A stretch of DNA of 64,000 bases. Origin: DATAES01 sp963721305. Lineage in GTDB: Bacteria > Actinomycetota > Acidimicrobiia > Acidimicrobiales > JACDCH01. Shown piece by piece: positions 52,248 through 61,377 of the stretch. Positions within the stretch are counted from its first letter, which is position 1; every line of letters begins with the position of its first letter. The stretch lies in NCBI GenBank assembly GCA_963721305.1, contig CAVRIR010000006.1:372001-436000 (forward strand), read 5' to 3'. The translations under genes were made by a program, and so were the position numbers. Under the pieces are notes generated by a model, which saw only the letters and a program-made list of their open reading frames with translations, was not told the origin of the DNA and searched no databases.

Positions 52248-53249
52248 CTCGCCGGCCTCGAGCCGGGCACGCAGCAGCTTCGCCAGACGCGAGCGATGGT
52301 CGGTGGCGTCGCCGAACGCGAGCGCGTCGAGTTGTGCGCGCTTGAGATAGAGGTGCGTGTCGTGCTCCCACGTGAATCCGATGCCGCCGTGCACCTGCAA
52401 CGCACTGGCCATGACGCGCCGCGCCGCATCGGAGCACCACACCTTCGCCGTCGACGCGGCCACTGACGCGTCGGGATGGTCGGCGGCGAGGCACCACGCC
52501 GCCCAGTAGACCGCGGAGCGCATGCCTTCGACGTCGACGAGCATGTCGGCCAGCCGGTGCTTGACCGCTTGGAAGCTGCCGATCGGGCGATCGAACTGCA
52601 CTCGCTCTTTCGCGTACTCGGCCGACTCGTCGAGCATGTGCTGCGCCGCGCCGAGCAGCTCGGCTGCATGCGCGGTCGCACCGCGATCGATGAATCGCCG
52701 CACGACATCGCCGTCGCCCAGTGCCCCGACCGTGGGCAGTGCGTCGGGATCGATCCAGCCGACCGCGCGGGTGACATCCATCGCCGGTTCTCGTGCCGGC
52801 CGATGCTCACGCAGGTCCGCGACCACCAGCGCGTCGTCCCGCACGCACACCAGGACGTCGGCCGACGGCGCGTACGGCACGACCTCGCGTCGACCCGATG
52901 CCGCGACGCAGGCAATGGCCTCGCCCGCAACCAGCGGTTCGAGCCATGCGGTGTCGACCAGCGCGTCGACCGCGACCAGCGACTGCACGATCGGCGCGGG
53001 CGCCACATGCGCGCCCACGGCCTCGGCGAGCACCGCGACCTCGACCCAGCCGAGGCCGACGCCGCCGGACGCTTCCGGTACGGCGATGCCCGTCCAACCC
53101 TGGTCGACCATGGCCTTCCACAGTTCGTCGTCGTAGGCGGCGCCGTTGTCGACGACCGCACGCACATGCGACGCACTCGCGCGGTCGTCGAGCAAGTCAC
53201 GAGCAGCGTCACGCAACGCTTGTTGATCGTCGCTCAGCTCGAAGTCCAT
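52236..53249 (-). CDS. Acyl-CoA dehydrogenase, small-type subunit
   Basis: 337 residues. MDFELSDDQQALRDAARDLL, FDRPIGSFQAVKHRLAD and ALQVHGGIGFTWEHDTHLYLKR are as in the small subunit type at 15641. It is divergent from the large-type dehydrogenase at 53304, with 54 bases between their starts, which suggests that they are partners from a shared promoter. In heteromeric pairs one subunit may lack the catalytic base; I could not assign it here by eye. Confidence 0.92.
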   Translation of the reverse strand: MDFELSDDQQALRDAARDLLDDRASASHVRAVVDNGAAYDDELWKAMVDQGWTGIAVPEASGGVGLGWVEVAVLAEAVGAHVAPAPIVQSLVAVDALVDTAWLEPLVAGEAIACVAASGRREVVPYAPSADVLVCVRDDALVVADLREHRPAREPAMDVTRAVGWIDPDALPTVGALGDGDVVRRFIDRGATAHAAELLGAAQHMLDESAEYAKERVQFDRPIGSFQAVKHRLADMLVDVEGMRSAVYWAAWCLAADHPDASVAASTAKVWCSDAARRVMASALQVHGGIGFTWEHDTHLYLKRAQLDALAFGDATDHRSRLAKLLRARLEAGESVL

Positions 53250-53303
53250 CGTTGCCTTCGTCGATTCCGGCGTGACACGGCGTCAGCATACGATGACGCG
53301 GTC

Positions 53304-54482
53304 GTGGACCTGACCCCCACCCCCGAACAGGACGCTTTCCGCGCCGAGACGCGTGCATGGCTGCGCGAGCACCTGCCGTGGGAGTACGGCAGGGGCTTGC
53401 CGCCGCGCTTCGACGATCTTGCGGACGAGGTCGCGTTCTTGCGCACGTGGCAACGCCAGTTGGCCGATGCGCATCTCGTCGGCGTGACGTGGCCTGTCGA
53501 GTACGGCGGTCGCGGCGCCGGACCGTTGCACCACTTCATCGTGCAAGAGGAGCTCGCCAGGGCTCGGGCGCCCGAGTTGGTGGGGCGCATCGGCATCAAC
53601 CTCGTCGGTCCCACGTTGCTCGCGCACGCGACGCCCGACCAGCGCGCCCGTTGGCTGCCGAACATCCTGCGCGCCGACGAGCTGTGGTGCCAGCTGTTCA
53701 GCGAACCGGGCGCCGGCAGCGACCTCGCCGGCGTGACGACCCGCGCCGTGCGCGAGGGCAACGGCTGGCTGGTCAACGGGCAGAAGGTGTGGACGTCGTA
53801 CGCGCAGTTCGCCGACTGGGGGCTCTGCCTCGCGCGCACGACGCCGCGTGACGAAGCGCCGAAGCACAAGGGGATCTCCGCGCTGGTCATCGACATGCGA
53901 TCCCCCGGCGTCGAGGTGCGCCCGCTCGTCCAGGCGACAGGTGAGGCCGAGTTCAACGAAGTGTTCTTCGAGGATGTGTTCGTGCCCGGCGAACAGCTCG
54001 TCGGCACGGAGAACGACGGCTGGCGGGTGTCGTCGTCCACCCTCACGCACGAGCGCGGCACCAACCCTCGCCAGCTCGTGATCCACGTGCAGCTGCTCGA
54101 GGAGCTGCTCCGACTCGCGATCGAATCGGGCGTCTACGACGACCATCGCTTGCAACAACGACTCGCCGAGGCCTACGTCGAGGTCCGGCTCTTCCAGTTG
54201 CACAACTGGCGATCGCTGTCGCGGCTCGCACACGGCCGCGAGCTCGGGCCGGAGGGTTCCGCGCTCAAGCTCTATTGGAGCGAGATGAGCAAGCGACTGC
54301 ACGAGACCGCGATGGCGGTGCTCGGTCCCGCGGCGCCGCTGTGGCACGGCGCGGCTGACAACCCGGGCGACGGCCGCTGGCAACGGAGCTGGCTCTACTA
54401 CCAGTCGTCGTCGATCTTCGCGGGCACCAACGAGATCCAGCGCAACATCATCGGCGAGCGCGTGCTCGGTCTCCCGCGATGA
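53304..54482 (+). CDS. Acyl-CoA dehydrogenase, large-type subunit
   Basis: 392 residues from GTG 53304. LWCQLFSEPGAGSDLAGV, WLVNGQKVWTSYAQFADW and FAGTNEIQRNIIGERVLG are classical. It leads a coupled operon: its stop overlaps the CoA transferase start by four bases. Upstream in-frame codons as far as 52476 overlap the divergent dehydrogenase and are not genuine. A possible 13-bp variant of the shared palindrome (TGACA-CGG-CGTCA) lies in the gap. Confidence 0.93.
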   Translation: MDLTPTPEQDAFRAETRAWLREHLPWEYGRGLPPRFDDLADEVAFLRTWQRQLADAHLVGVTWPVEYGGRGAGPLHHFIVQEELARARAPELVGRIGINLVGPTLLAHATPDQRARWLPNILRADELWCQLFSEPGAGSDLAGVTTRAVREGNGWLVNGQKVWTSYAQFADWGLCLARTTPRDEAPKHKGISALVIDMRSPGVEVRPLVQATGEAEFNEVFFEDVFVPGEQLVGTENDGWRVSSSTLTHERGTNPRQLVIHVQLLEELLRLAIESGVYDDHRLQQRLAEAYVEVRLFQLHNWRSLSRLAHGRELGPEGSALKLYWSEMSKRLHETAMAVLGPAAPLWHGAADNPGDGRWQRSWLYYQSSSIFAGTNEIQRNIIGERVLGLPR

Positions 54483-55687
54483 CGGAACCGGTGACCGATA
54501 CAAGCGGAGGACCTCTCGGCGGACTGCGGGTGCTCGATCTGGGCACGCGCATCGCCGCGCCCTTCTGTGCGGGGCTGCTCGGCGAGATGGGCGCAGAGGT
54601 CATCAAGATCGAGCAGCCGGGCAGCGGCGACTTCATGCGCGAGATCGGACCGTTCGTCGACGGCTACTCGCTGTTCTGGTCGGTCGAGGGCCGGGGCCGC
54701 AAGAGCGTCACGCTCGACCTGCGCAAGCCAGAGGGTCAGGACCTCTTCCGCCGTCTCGCGGCGACCGCCGACGTTGTCGTCGAGAACTTCCGACCGGGCA
54801 CGCTCGAGCGATGGAACATCGCGCCGGGCGACCTCGATCGCCGTCTCGTCGTCGTGCGCATCTCGACGTTCGGACAGGACGGACCGCTTGCGACGCGACC
54901 GGGCCTCGATCGCGTCGGCATCGGCTACGGCGGCCTCATGCACCTCACCGGCTATCCGGATCGGCCTCCGGTGCGGGTCGGCGTCACGATGTCCGACTAC
55001 CTCACCGGCGTGTTCGCGTCGAACGCGTGCATCGCCGCGCTGTATCGGCGCGATGCGCGCGACGGTGAAGGCGCGGTCGTCGACGCGTGTCTCTACGGCG
55101 CGGTGCTGCGCATCCTCGAATGGACACTCGCCGCGTACGACCAGCTCGGCGTCGTGCGCTCGCGCGAAGGCAACCGCCTCGCCAACTCCGCGCCGCTCGA
55201 CAACTATCCGACGGGCGATGGCAAGTACGTGTGCATCGTGGCGGGCAGCGACGCGAACTTCAGCCGCTTGTGCAAGGCGATGAACCGACCCGAGCTCGCC
55301 GATGACCCGCGCTTCGCCAAGCTGGCCGACCGGGCCGAACGGAGCAACGAGATCAACGAGCTCGTCGCGGACTGGACGCGGTCGTTGGCGGCAACGGATG
55401 TCGAGGCGGCCTGCGTCGAGCACGACGTGCCGGTCGCGACCGCGTACACCGCCGCAGACATCTTCGCCGACGTGCACATGGCCGCTCGCGGCGATCTCGT
55501 GACCGTCGACGACCCCGTCATCGGACCCGTGCGCCAGCAGGCGCCGTTCCCCCGCTTCGTCGGTGCGCCTCCGGTCGTCCCATCTGGCGCGCCGGCACTC
55601 GGCGCAGACACGCGCGACATCCTCGCCGGCGCGCTCGGACTCGACGACCGTGAGCTCGATCGCCTCGCCGACGAAGGCATCACGTGA
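54479..55687 (+). CDS. CaiB/BaiF-family (type III) CoA transferase
   Basis: 402 residues. LDLGTRIAAPFCAGLLGEMGAEVIKIEQPG is the family's N-terminus, SVTLDLRKPEGQDLFRRL follows, and TMSDYLTGVFAS has the Asp used to form the acyl-anhydride. Moves CoA between acids without ATP, so a pathway acid could be activated at the expense of a product CoA ester. Co-translated with the large dehydrogenase before it and the DUF35 gene after it (overlap 55684-55687). Confidence 0.94.
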   Translation: MTEPVTDTSGGPLGGLRVLDLGTRIAAPFCAGLLGEMGAEVIKIEQPGSGDFMREIGPFVDGYSLFWSVEGRGRKSVTLDLRKPEGQDLFRRLAATADVVVENFRPGTLERWNIAPGDLDRRLVVVRISTFGQDGPLATRPGLDRVGIGYGGLMHLTGYPDRPPVRVGVTMSDYLTGVFASNACIAALYRRDARDGEGAVVDACLYGAVLRILEWTLAAYDQLGVVRSREGNRLANSAPLDNYPTGDGKYVCIVAGSDANFSRLCKAMNRPELADDPRFAKLADRAERSNEINELVADWTRSLAATDVEAACVEHDVPVATAYTAADIFADVHMAARGDLVTVDDPVIGPVRQQAPFPRFVGAPPVVPSGAPALGADTRDILAGALGLDDRELDRLADEGIT

Positions 55688-56049
55688 GGGACCTGTTCCG
55701 AATGGACGGCGAGCAGCTCGTCTTGATCGGTGGTCGGTCGCGGTCGAACGGGCTCTATCACTTCCCGCGCGCCGAGGTGTGCCCGTACACGGGTGTCGAC
55801 GACGTCGACACCGTCGACCTCCCGACCTCTGGTGAGCTGTTCCTGTGGACGGCGGTCACCTCGTTACCGCCCGGTTACGAGGGTCCGGTCCCCTACGGCT
55901 TCGGCGTGGTCGAGCTCGACGGCATAGGCCTTCGGGTCGTCGGCCGTCTGACGGAGTCAGAGCCGTCTGCGCTGCGCGAGCGACAGCCGATGCACCTCGT
56001 CGCCGATCGCTTCGGCGACGTGACGACATGGGCGTTCCGACCATCGTGA
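55684..56049 (+). CDS. DUF35-like OB-fold protein with a lost zinc ribbon
   Basis: 121 residues from GTG 55684. The position and pattern match DUF35: a short ribbon-like start (LIGGRSRSNGLYHFPRAEVCPYTG) and an OB-fold part (LFLWTAVTSLPPGYEGPVPYGFGVVEL). Only one Cys remains where four would bind zinc, unlike the two DUF35 proteins at 21684 and 22489. It lies just before the split thiolase, the same relative arrangement as DUF35 with Ltp2. Confidence 0.8.
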   Translation: MRDLFRMDGEQLVLIGGRSRSNGLYHFPRAEVCPYTGVDDVDTVDLPTSGELFLWTAVTSLPPGYEGPVPYGFGVVELDGIGLRVVGRLTESEPSALRERQPMHLVADRFGDVTTWAFRPS

Positions 56050-56071
56050 TCACGGCGAGCAGGTCGAGCGC

Positions 56072-57195
56072 GTGAGCGGCATCGAGATCACCGGCGTCGG
56101 GATGACGCCCTTCGGCCGCTTCGACGACCGCACCGTCGTCGACCTCGGCGTCGAAGCGGTACGGGCGGCGCTGGCCGACGCCGACCATCCCACGTTCACA
56201 GCGGCGTTCTGCGGCACCGCGTACTCAGGCGTTGCCGCCGGACATCGCGTGCTCGGCCGGCTCGGGCGCACCGGCATGCCGATCATCGATGTCGAAGCCG
56301 GCTGCGCGTCGGGCGCAGCTGCACTCTCACTCGCGTCGCAGGCGATCGAGTCGGGACAGGTCGACTGCGCGCTCGTGTTCGGCATGGAGAAGATGCCGAA
56401 GGGGATGATCCGCTCGTCGTTCTTCGAGCCCTGGCAGGAGCGGGCAGGCCTCACGCCCGCGCCTGCGTACTTCGCGCTGCGCGCGCGCAACGGCTGCTGC
56501 GCGAGCGCGACATGACGAAGCACGATCTCGCCGCAGTCGTGGTGAAGAACCGCGCCAACGGCGCGCGCAACGAGCTGGCGATGTTCCGCAAGGAGGTCAC
56601 TGCGGACGAGGTGCTCGCGTCGCGAGTCGTGTGCGAGCCGCTGCATCTGTGGATGCTGTGCTCGCCCAACGAAGGCGCCGCCGCCGTCGTGCTGCGCAAA
56701 GGCGACGGCGGCGTGCAGCTGCGCGCCAGCCGCGTGTGCAGCCACCTGCCGGGGAGCGTTCTCGCGGAGTCCACGCCCTTGAGCGGCTTGGCCGACGACG
56801 ATTCGATCCTTGCGCCGACCCAGCTCGCGGCGGCGTACGCGTACGAAGCGAGCGGGATCGGCGCGGAAGACGTCGAGGTCGTCGAGTGCCAGGACACCGA
56901 CGCGGCGCGCGAGCTGCTCGCGTACGAGGAGCTGTCGTTGTGTGCACCGGGCGAGCAGGCGAAGCTCCTGGCCGACGGCGTCGTCGAGCTGGGCGGCTCG
57001 AAGCCCGTGAATCCGAGTGGCGGGCTGCTGGCCAAGGGCGAGCCGCTCGGGGCGTCGGGGCTCGGCCAGGTCGTCGAGCTGGTCCATCAGCTGCGAGGCG
57101 ACGCCGGACCTCGCCAGGTCGCGGCGGCGCGGGTCGGGCTCGCGCACACGATCGGGCGCGGCGCCAACGCCAGCGTGGTGCTACTTGCCCGCTGA
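56072..57195 (+). pseudogene. SCP-x-type thiolase split by a two-base shift in a CG tract
   Basis: The first frame starts at GTG 56072 and holds the nucleophile in IDVEAGCASGAAALSLA; it ends at 56515. The rest of the enzyme, from 56512 to 57195, carries VNPSGGLLAKGEPLGASGLGQ and the C-terminal end. Removing one CG from the run near 56485 restores FALRAQRLLRERDMTKHDL. The two halves overlap as ATGA, so the second could be translated by coupling. The usual Gly-His-Pro of the thiolase C-terminal domain reads Gly-Glu-Pro. Either a real inactivation, a phase-variable tract or a sequencing error. Confidence 0.85.
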
Positions 57196-57214
57196 CCCCT
57201 GCTTTACTCAGTTC

Positions 57215-57916
57215 GTGCGCAGGGCGTGGATCCTGATGGCGGCCGTCCCGGTCGCCTGCCTCGGCTTCGTTGCGCTCGGGCCGATTCCCCGAGCCGGCGC
57301 CGCCACGTCGGTCACCATCACGATCACGAATGGCACACCGTCGCCGAACCCGGCCCAGGTCGAGTCGAACGGAACCGTCACGTGGAGATCGACCGACCGC
57401 AGCTACACGATTCACGTCGTCGGCGATGCCACGCCGACGACGATCTCCCCTGGCAACCCCGCAAGCGTGTCGGGTCTCACCGAGACACTCCAGTACAGGA
57501 TCGGTGCGCAACCCACGGGCTTCACGGTGAACGTCGTCGACACCTCCGCGTCTTCGACGAGCCAGGAGCCGCAGACCATCCCGCCGACGTCGGCGCTGAA
57601 CACGACTTCGACCACGACCGCACCATCCACCACCGACACGACCTCGACCACGACCGGGCCGTCCACCACCGACACGACCTCGACCACGACGACGTCGACC
57701 ACCGAGCCATCGACCACGACCACCGAGGTCTCCAGCGAGAGCGCACTCGTCCCGATCGGCGACTCGGCCGACGGTGGCGGCCCATCGGCTTGGCCCTGGT
57801 TGGCCGGCAGCTCGGTCCTGGTGGCTGGCCTGGCCGGACTCGTCTACTACCTGTGGTGGCGCAGCGGCGGGGTGCCCACTGAGCTCGCCGAACCGCCCGA
57901 AGCCCCGGCGAGCTGA
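57215..57916 (+). CDS. Secreted protein with Ser/Thr stalk and C-terminal membrane anchor
   Basis: About 233 residues from GTG 57215. A signal peptide (VRRAWILMAAVPVACLGFVAL) leads to a beta-sandwich domain of cupredoxin-like outline (NGTPSPNPAQVESNGTVTW), without obvious copper ligands. Then about 50 residues of Thr/Ser-Pro repeats built on two 36-bp units, a hydrophobic helix (WLAGSSVLVAGLAGLVYYL) and a short positively charged end. Looks like a surface protein attached to the membrane on an extended stalk. Function unknown; a transcript shared with the thiolase is possible, as only 19 bases separate them. Confidence 0.85.
   Translation: MRRAWILMAAVPVACLGFVALGPIPRAGAATSVTITITNGTPSPNPAQVESNGTVTWRSTDRSYTIHVVGDATPTTISPGNPASVSGLTETLQYRIGAQPTGFTVNVVDTSASSTSQEPQTIPPTSALNTTSTTTAPSTTDTTSTTTGPSTTDTTSTTTTSTTEPSTTTTEVSSESALVPIGDSADGGGPSAWPWLAGSSVLVAGLAGLVYYLWWRSGGVPTELAEPPEAPAS
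57608..57679 (+). repeat. Two tandem 36-bp repeats encoding the Thr/Ser stalk
   Basis: Units 57608-57643 and 57644-57679 differ at only a few bases and encode 12 residues each (consensus STTTxPSTTDTT); a partial third follows. Copy number could vary by recombination. Confidence 0.8.
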
Positions 57917-57971
57917 CATCTCGAGCGGGCGTGACCTGCTGAAGCGTCACTCGGAGCTCAGGACGTCGGCG

Positions 57972-58382
57972 TCACGACCAGAGGCAGAACGGATGTCCTG
58001 CGGGGTCGAGCATCACGCGCAATCGCGACAGATCACGCCCGACCGGCTGTGACGCGGCGTCGGTCGCGCCGCACTCCTTCGCCCACGCCACGCCGCGCGC
58101 CACGTCCTCGACCCAGATGTCCAGATGCATCTGCATCCCCTGGTCGCTCGGCCCGGCGGGCCACACCGGGGGCCGGAAGTTCTCCTCGAACTGGATCTCG
58201 ATCTTCGTGCTGCGATCACTCGGACGCAGGCGTGACCATCCGTCGCCTTCGGGCCGTCCCGGCCGCGGGCCTTCCGCTTCCTCGACCTCCCAACCGAGCA
58301 GTTGCTCGTAGAAGCGCGTCAACACACCGACGTCCGGCGCGTCGAGCACCGGACCGGACATGCGCATCGCGGGACGCTCCAT
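57972..58382 (-). CDS. VOC-superfamily (glyoxalase/bleomycin-resistance-like) protein
   Basis: 136 residues from ATG 58382 (ATG 58367 possible). A beta-alpha-beta module GPVLDAPDVGVLTRFYEQLLGWEV and a second module QMHLDIWVEDVARGVAWAKECG followed by DPAGHPFCLW are typical of actinobacterial VOC proteins. Metal ligands are partly visible (His and Asp/Glu). Function unknown, often drug resistance or small isomerase. Confidence 0.9.
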   Translation of the reverse strand: MERPAMRMSGPVLDAPDVGVLTRFYEQLLGWEVEEAEGPRPGRPEGDGWSRLRPSDRSTKIEIQFEENFRPPVWPAGPSDQGMQMHLDIWVEDVARGVAWAKECGATDAASQPVGRDLSRLRVMLDPAGHPFCLWS

Positions 58383-58449
58383 GTCCTCAGTGGACCACAG
58401 CCAACTCGCGATCGCGGCGGTGTTGGGCGGTCGTGGCCACGCGACGCCG

Positions 58450-59355
58450 TCACGACGGGGCGAGGTGTGACGGCGGCCAGGGCACACCCATGTTGTTGTG
58501 TGCGGGGACTGCACCGGCGGCCATCACCGCTTCTGCGAACGGTCGGAGCAGAGCGACGAGTTCAGCCGCTTCCTCGACTCCGATCGTCGAGACGATGGGA
58601 GCCGCGAGTCGATCGGTGCCGTCCTCGATGGCCTGACGGATGTCGTTGCCCGCCGCAGTGGTGTGCATGTCTTCGTCGATCAGCCCACGCGACATCAACG
58701 ATGCAGCAGCGTCTGACCACTCGTCGTCCGACCACCCGCGGTTCGAGCGCAGCCCGTCCTCCGGAGAGCGTCCGGTTGCCGCTTGCAACACCAGCGCCTC
58801 AGGGGGCGTCACTGCGGACTCGACCAACTGGTCGACGTGGCCGTCACCGCGGTGCTCGCGTACTGCCGTCAGGGCTTGCCACAACCGCAGATGTGGTTCG
58901 TCGTGTACGACAATGGCCTGGTTCGCGGCGCCCATCGGCCGGCCGGCCATGTCGCAACCAGCAACGGCGCTCGCGGCAAGATCGGCGGCGCGCGCGATCG
59001 CCGATGACGCGCTGACCTCGTCACCGAGCACCCGTCTCAGAGCACGGTCGATGGACGTGAGTCGAGCGTCGAGCAGCGCTGCCGGCGTGGCACAGCTCCA
59101 CACGTCCGGGATCGCACGAGCAACCATCTGCGGATGGAACACGTAGAACAGCGCCGTCACGACCTGTGCGGTCGTTGCGCCCAGCGGCGCGGCGCGGCAA
59201 CCGAAGTAGCTCATCCATCCGCCCTTCAAGCCGAGGGCATCAGTCGCTTCTCGCCGCTCTGGCGCGTAGTACGTGACCGCGTGTACAGGCTCGCCGTACT
59301 GCCACAGCGCACGCGCGAGAGACCGGGAGTCCCCGTCGCGTGGTACAGGCGCCAA
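58450..59355 (-). CDS. SCO6745-family helical protein
   Basis: 301 residues from TTG 59355. The segment LWQYGEPVHAVTYYAPERREA followed by GLKGGWMSYFGCRAAPLG and FYVFHPQMVARAIPDVW matches the SCO6745 family found widely in Streptomyces and relatives; its function is not known. It is largely alpha-helical with no membrane helices. Lies downstream of nothing obvious on its own strand. A conserved Actinobacteria gene rather than part of the catabolic region. Confidence 0.9.
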   Translation of the reverse strand: MAPVPRDGDSRSLARALWQYGEPVHAVTYYAPERREATDALGLKGGWMSYFGCRAAPLGATTAQVVTALFYVFHPQMVARAIPDVWSCATPAALLDARLTSIDRALRRVLGDEVSASSAIARAADLAASAVAGCDMAGRPMGAANQAIVVHDEPHLRLWQALTAVREHRGDGHVDQLVESAVTPPEALVLQAATGRSPEDGLRSNRGWSDDEWSDAAASLMSRGLIDEDMHTTAAGNDIRQAIEDGTDRLAAPIVSTIGVEEAAELVALLRPFAEAVMAAGAVPAHNNMGVPWPPSHLAPS

Positions 59356-59616
59356 GGCACCCCCCAGATCGTCAGGCGTGATGGAGCAGAGCCAGAGGGC
59401 GCGCGAAGGATGCCATGAGGAAGGCCTTCAAAGATCGGCGCCGAAGCACGGCGAGCCCGGTCGCGACCATGGGGGTCGACTGAGCAACGCATTGCATGCA
59501 CATCGCTCACGACCATAGCCCCGGCCGTCCGCGTGGTCCCGGCACCTCTGCCCCGCGACACCTCGCGGCGCTCCCGCATCGGCTCGTGACGCCCGGTCGG
59601 TGCGGCCCGTCTCCGG

Positions 59617-60441
59617 TTGGTTGCGCAGCACGCCGCTGGTGAGCAGGGTGTCGTCGTGGCCGTCGATCGGTTCGAGAACAAGGTCAACCTGGCGTCCGTC
59701 TACACGCCCGCCGTGTTTCTGGACACGCTGCGCGACATCGGCTGGGAGCCCGGCACCGTCCCTTCGACTGTGGTGTACACGTACGCCAGGTTCGAGCTGT
59801 ACCTCGCGACTCGGCCAGACGCATACACCGCGAACGACATGCTGGGTACGGGACCTGGACGGTTCTTCTTGGTAAACGGAACCGGCGGACGGGTCGGGAT
59901 CAACTGCCTCGGCACCGGCCCATCGGCGACAGCAGCTCAACTCGAGCTGCAGGCGGAGCTCGGCGTGCAGACGGTGTTGCTCATCGGCAACGCAGGCGGA
60001 CTCCATCCCCACCAGTCACCAGGTGACCTGATCCTGCCGACCTCGGCCGTGCGCGCCGATGGAACCTCGGACCACTACGCCGCACCGGACGTGGAGGCGC
60101 GTCCCGATGCCGACCTGGCCGCGGCCTTCGGGACATCTCTCGCGGCAGGAGGACTGGTCGGGGAGCGCGCCGCGTGCTGGACCACCGCCGCCGCGTTTCG
60201 GACCACGGCGGCGGAGATCGCCCACTACAGCGCGCGAGGAGTTTCAGCGGTCGAGGAGGAAGTTGCCGCCCTGTTCACCGTCGGAGCGGCACGTGGCGTT
60301 CGGACCGCAGCTGCTCTCGTTCTCGACGGCGTGCCCGACGCAAACGGTCACTGGCATATCGACTTCGGCGTGGCGCAGCAGAGACTGCAAGCACTGTTCG
60401 GTGCCACGATCCGGTTCGCGTCCTCGCTCGATGCTCCCTGA
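59617..60441 (+). CDS. Nucleoside phosphorylase-like protein (PNP/UDP family)
   Basis: 274 residues from TTG 59617 (GTG 59656 is a possible alternative). GINCLGTGPSATAAQLELQAELGVQTVLLIGNAGGLHP matches the phosphate- and nucleoside-binding part of purine/uridine phosphorylases, and AVEEEVAALFTVGAARGVRTAAALVLDGVP carries the typical later Glu. Cleaves a nucleoside or nucleoside-like glycosidic bond with phosphate. Convergent with a membrane protein. Substrate unknown. Confidence 0.88.
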   Translation: MVAQHAAGEQGVVVAVDRFENKVNLASVYTPAVFLDTLRDIGWEPGTVPSTVVYTYARFELYLATRPDAYTANDMLGTGPGRFFLVNGTGGRVGINCLGTGPSATAAQLELQAELGVQTVLLIGNAGGLHPHQSPGDLILPTSAVRADGTSDHYAAPDVEARPDADLAAAFGTSLAAGGLVGERAACWTTAAAFRTTAAEIAHYSARGVSAVEEEVAALFTVGAARGVRTAAALVLDGVPDANGHWHIDFGVAQQRLQALFGATIRFASSLDAP

Positions 60442-60524
60442 CGGCACCACAAGACCGAGCGAGCACCCGGACCAAACGAGCGACGTCCCCACCGGCAACT
60501 GTCTGCAGCGCCAGTCCGCAACCG

Positions 60525-61316
60525 CTACCGCGCGGACGAGGAGGCGGCGGTCCCCTCGTTGACGAACTCGAGATAGGCAACGAGCGCAACGATCAGCACG
60601 GCGCAACCGAGCGCGACCACGCCGGCACCGAGGCCGAGCCCTCCATCGGCCTTGGACTTGCCGAGTCCGTCGGCGACCGACGCTCCCAAGGGCCGAGTGA
60701 CCACGTAGGCAAACCAGAACGAGAACACACCGTTCCAATGGAACCAGCGAAACCCGATGGCGGGAATCGCGATCACAGCCGCGAACAGGACTGCGGATGT
60801 GAAGTAGCCGAGGTTGAGCGTGTTCGCAGTGAAGTCACCGAGCGCGGTGCCCAGCGCGAAGGTGGCGACGACCGCCGCCCAATAGAACGCCTCGCGTCGC
60901 GGCGTATTGACGGTGTGCACTGACAACGTGCCTTCGACGCGACGCCACACAACGAACACCGTTGCGAGGAGAGCGGCGTAGACGACGGCCGAGGCGGCGT
61001 ACGGAACTCCCAGACCGACGTGGAGAACGTCGGCAGCCATCGTCCCGAAGATCCCGACCATCACCACCGTGAACCAGTACGTCCTCGGCACGTACCGACC
61101 AGCTCGGAACTGCAGCACCAGGGCGAATGCGAACCCGATGAATCCCAAGACCACGGCCAGCTCTGGCGCCATGGCATGCACCAGGTAGTCCGACGTCGAC
61201 TCCCCCATCGCCGTGGACAGGGCCTTGATGACCCAGAAGAGAACGGTGATCTCGGAAACCCGAATCAGACCCGGTCTGGTGAGCTCCGAACGAATCCCGC
61301 GCATCCGTGACGACAC
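60525..61316 (-). CDS. COG4705-type integral membrane protein
   Basis: 263 residues from GTG 61316 (ATG 61304 possible), about eight membrane helices. An internal repeat is visible: FWVIKALSTAMGESTSDYLV in the first half and FALGTALGDFTANTLNL in the second. This is the pattern of uncharacterised COG4705 proteins seen in some proteobacteria and actinobacteria. Transport is one possibility but there is no direct evidence. Confidence 0.85.
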   Translation of the reverse strand: MSSRMRGIRSELTRPGLIRVSEITVLFWVIKALSTAMGESTSDYLVHAMAPELAVVLGFIGFAFALVLQFRAGRYVPRTYWFTVVMVGIFGTMAADVLHVGLGVPYAASAVVYAALLATVFVVWRRVEGTLSVHTVNTPRREAFYWAAVVATFALGTALGDFTANTLNLGYFTSAVLFAAVIAIPAIGFRWFHWNGVFSFWFAYVVTRPLGASVADGLGKSKADGGLGLGAGVVALGCAVLIVALVAYLEFVNEGTAASSSAR

Positions 61317-61377
61317 GGCGTGATGGTAAAGGTCCCACGGCTACCACTGTGCGCGCCCCGTACCGCTAACAGGAGGC

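Noticed and set aside
53274..53286. TGACA-CGG-CGTCA between divergent dehydrogenase genes as a tenth regulon site
   Set aside because: The spacer is three bases instead of four and the position-specific pattern is broken, so I did not count it; it might still be a weak variant.
57412..57723. Reading frame on the minus strand rich in Val and Asp opposite the stalk protein
   Set aside because: It is the complement of the Thr/Ser repeat region. Long open frames opposite such repeats are expected in GC-rich DNA and there is no start signal.
57600..57730. The Thr/Ser-encoding tandem repeats as a CRISPR array or minisatellite
   Set aside because: The units are adjacent without spacers and remain in frame with the protein, so they are coding repeats.
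59356..59616. A gene or RNA in the gap between the SCO6745-like gene and the phosphorylase
   Set aside because: No frame with coding character, hairpin or conserved motif was visible to me.
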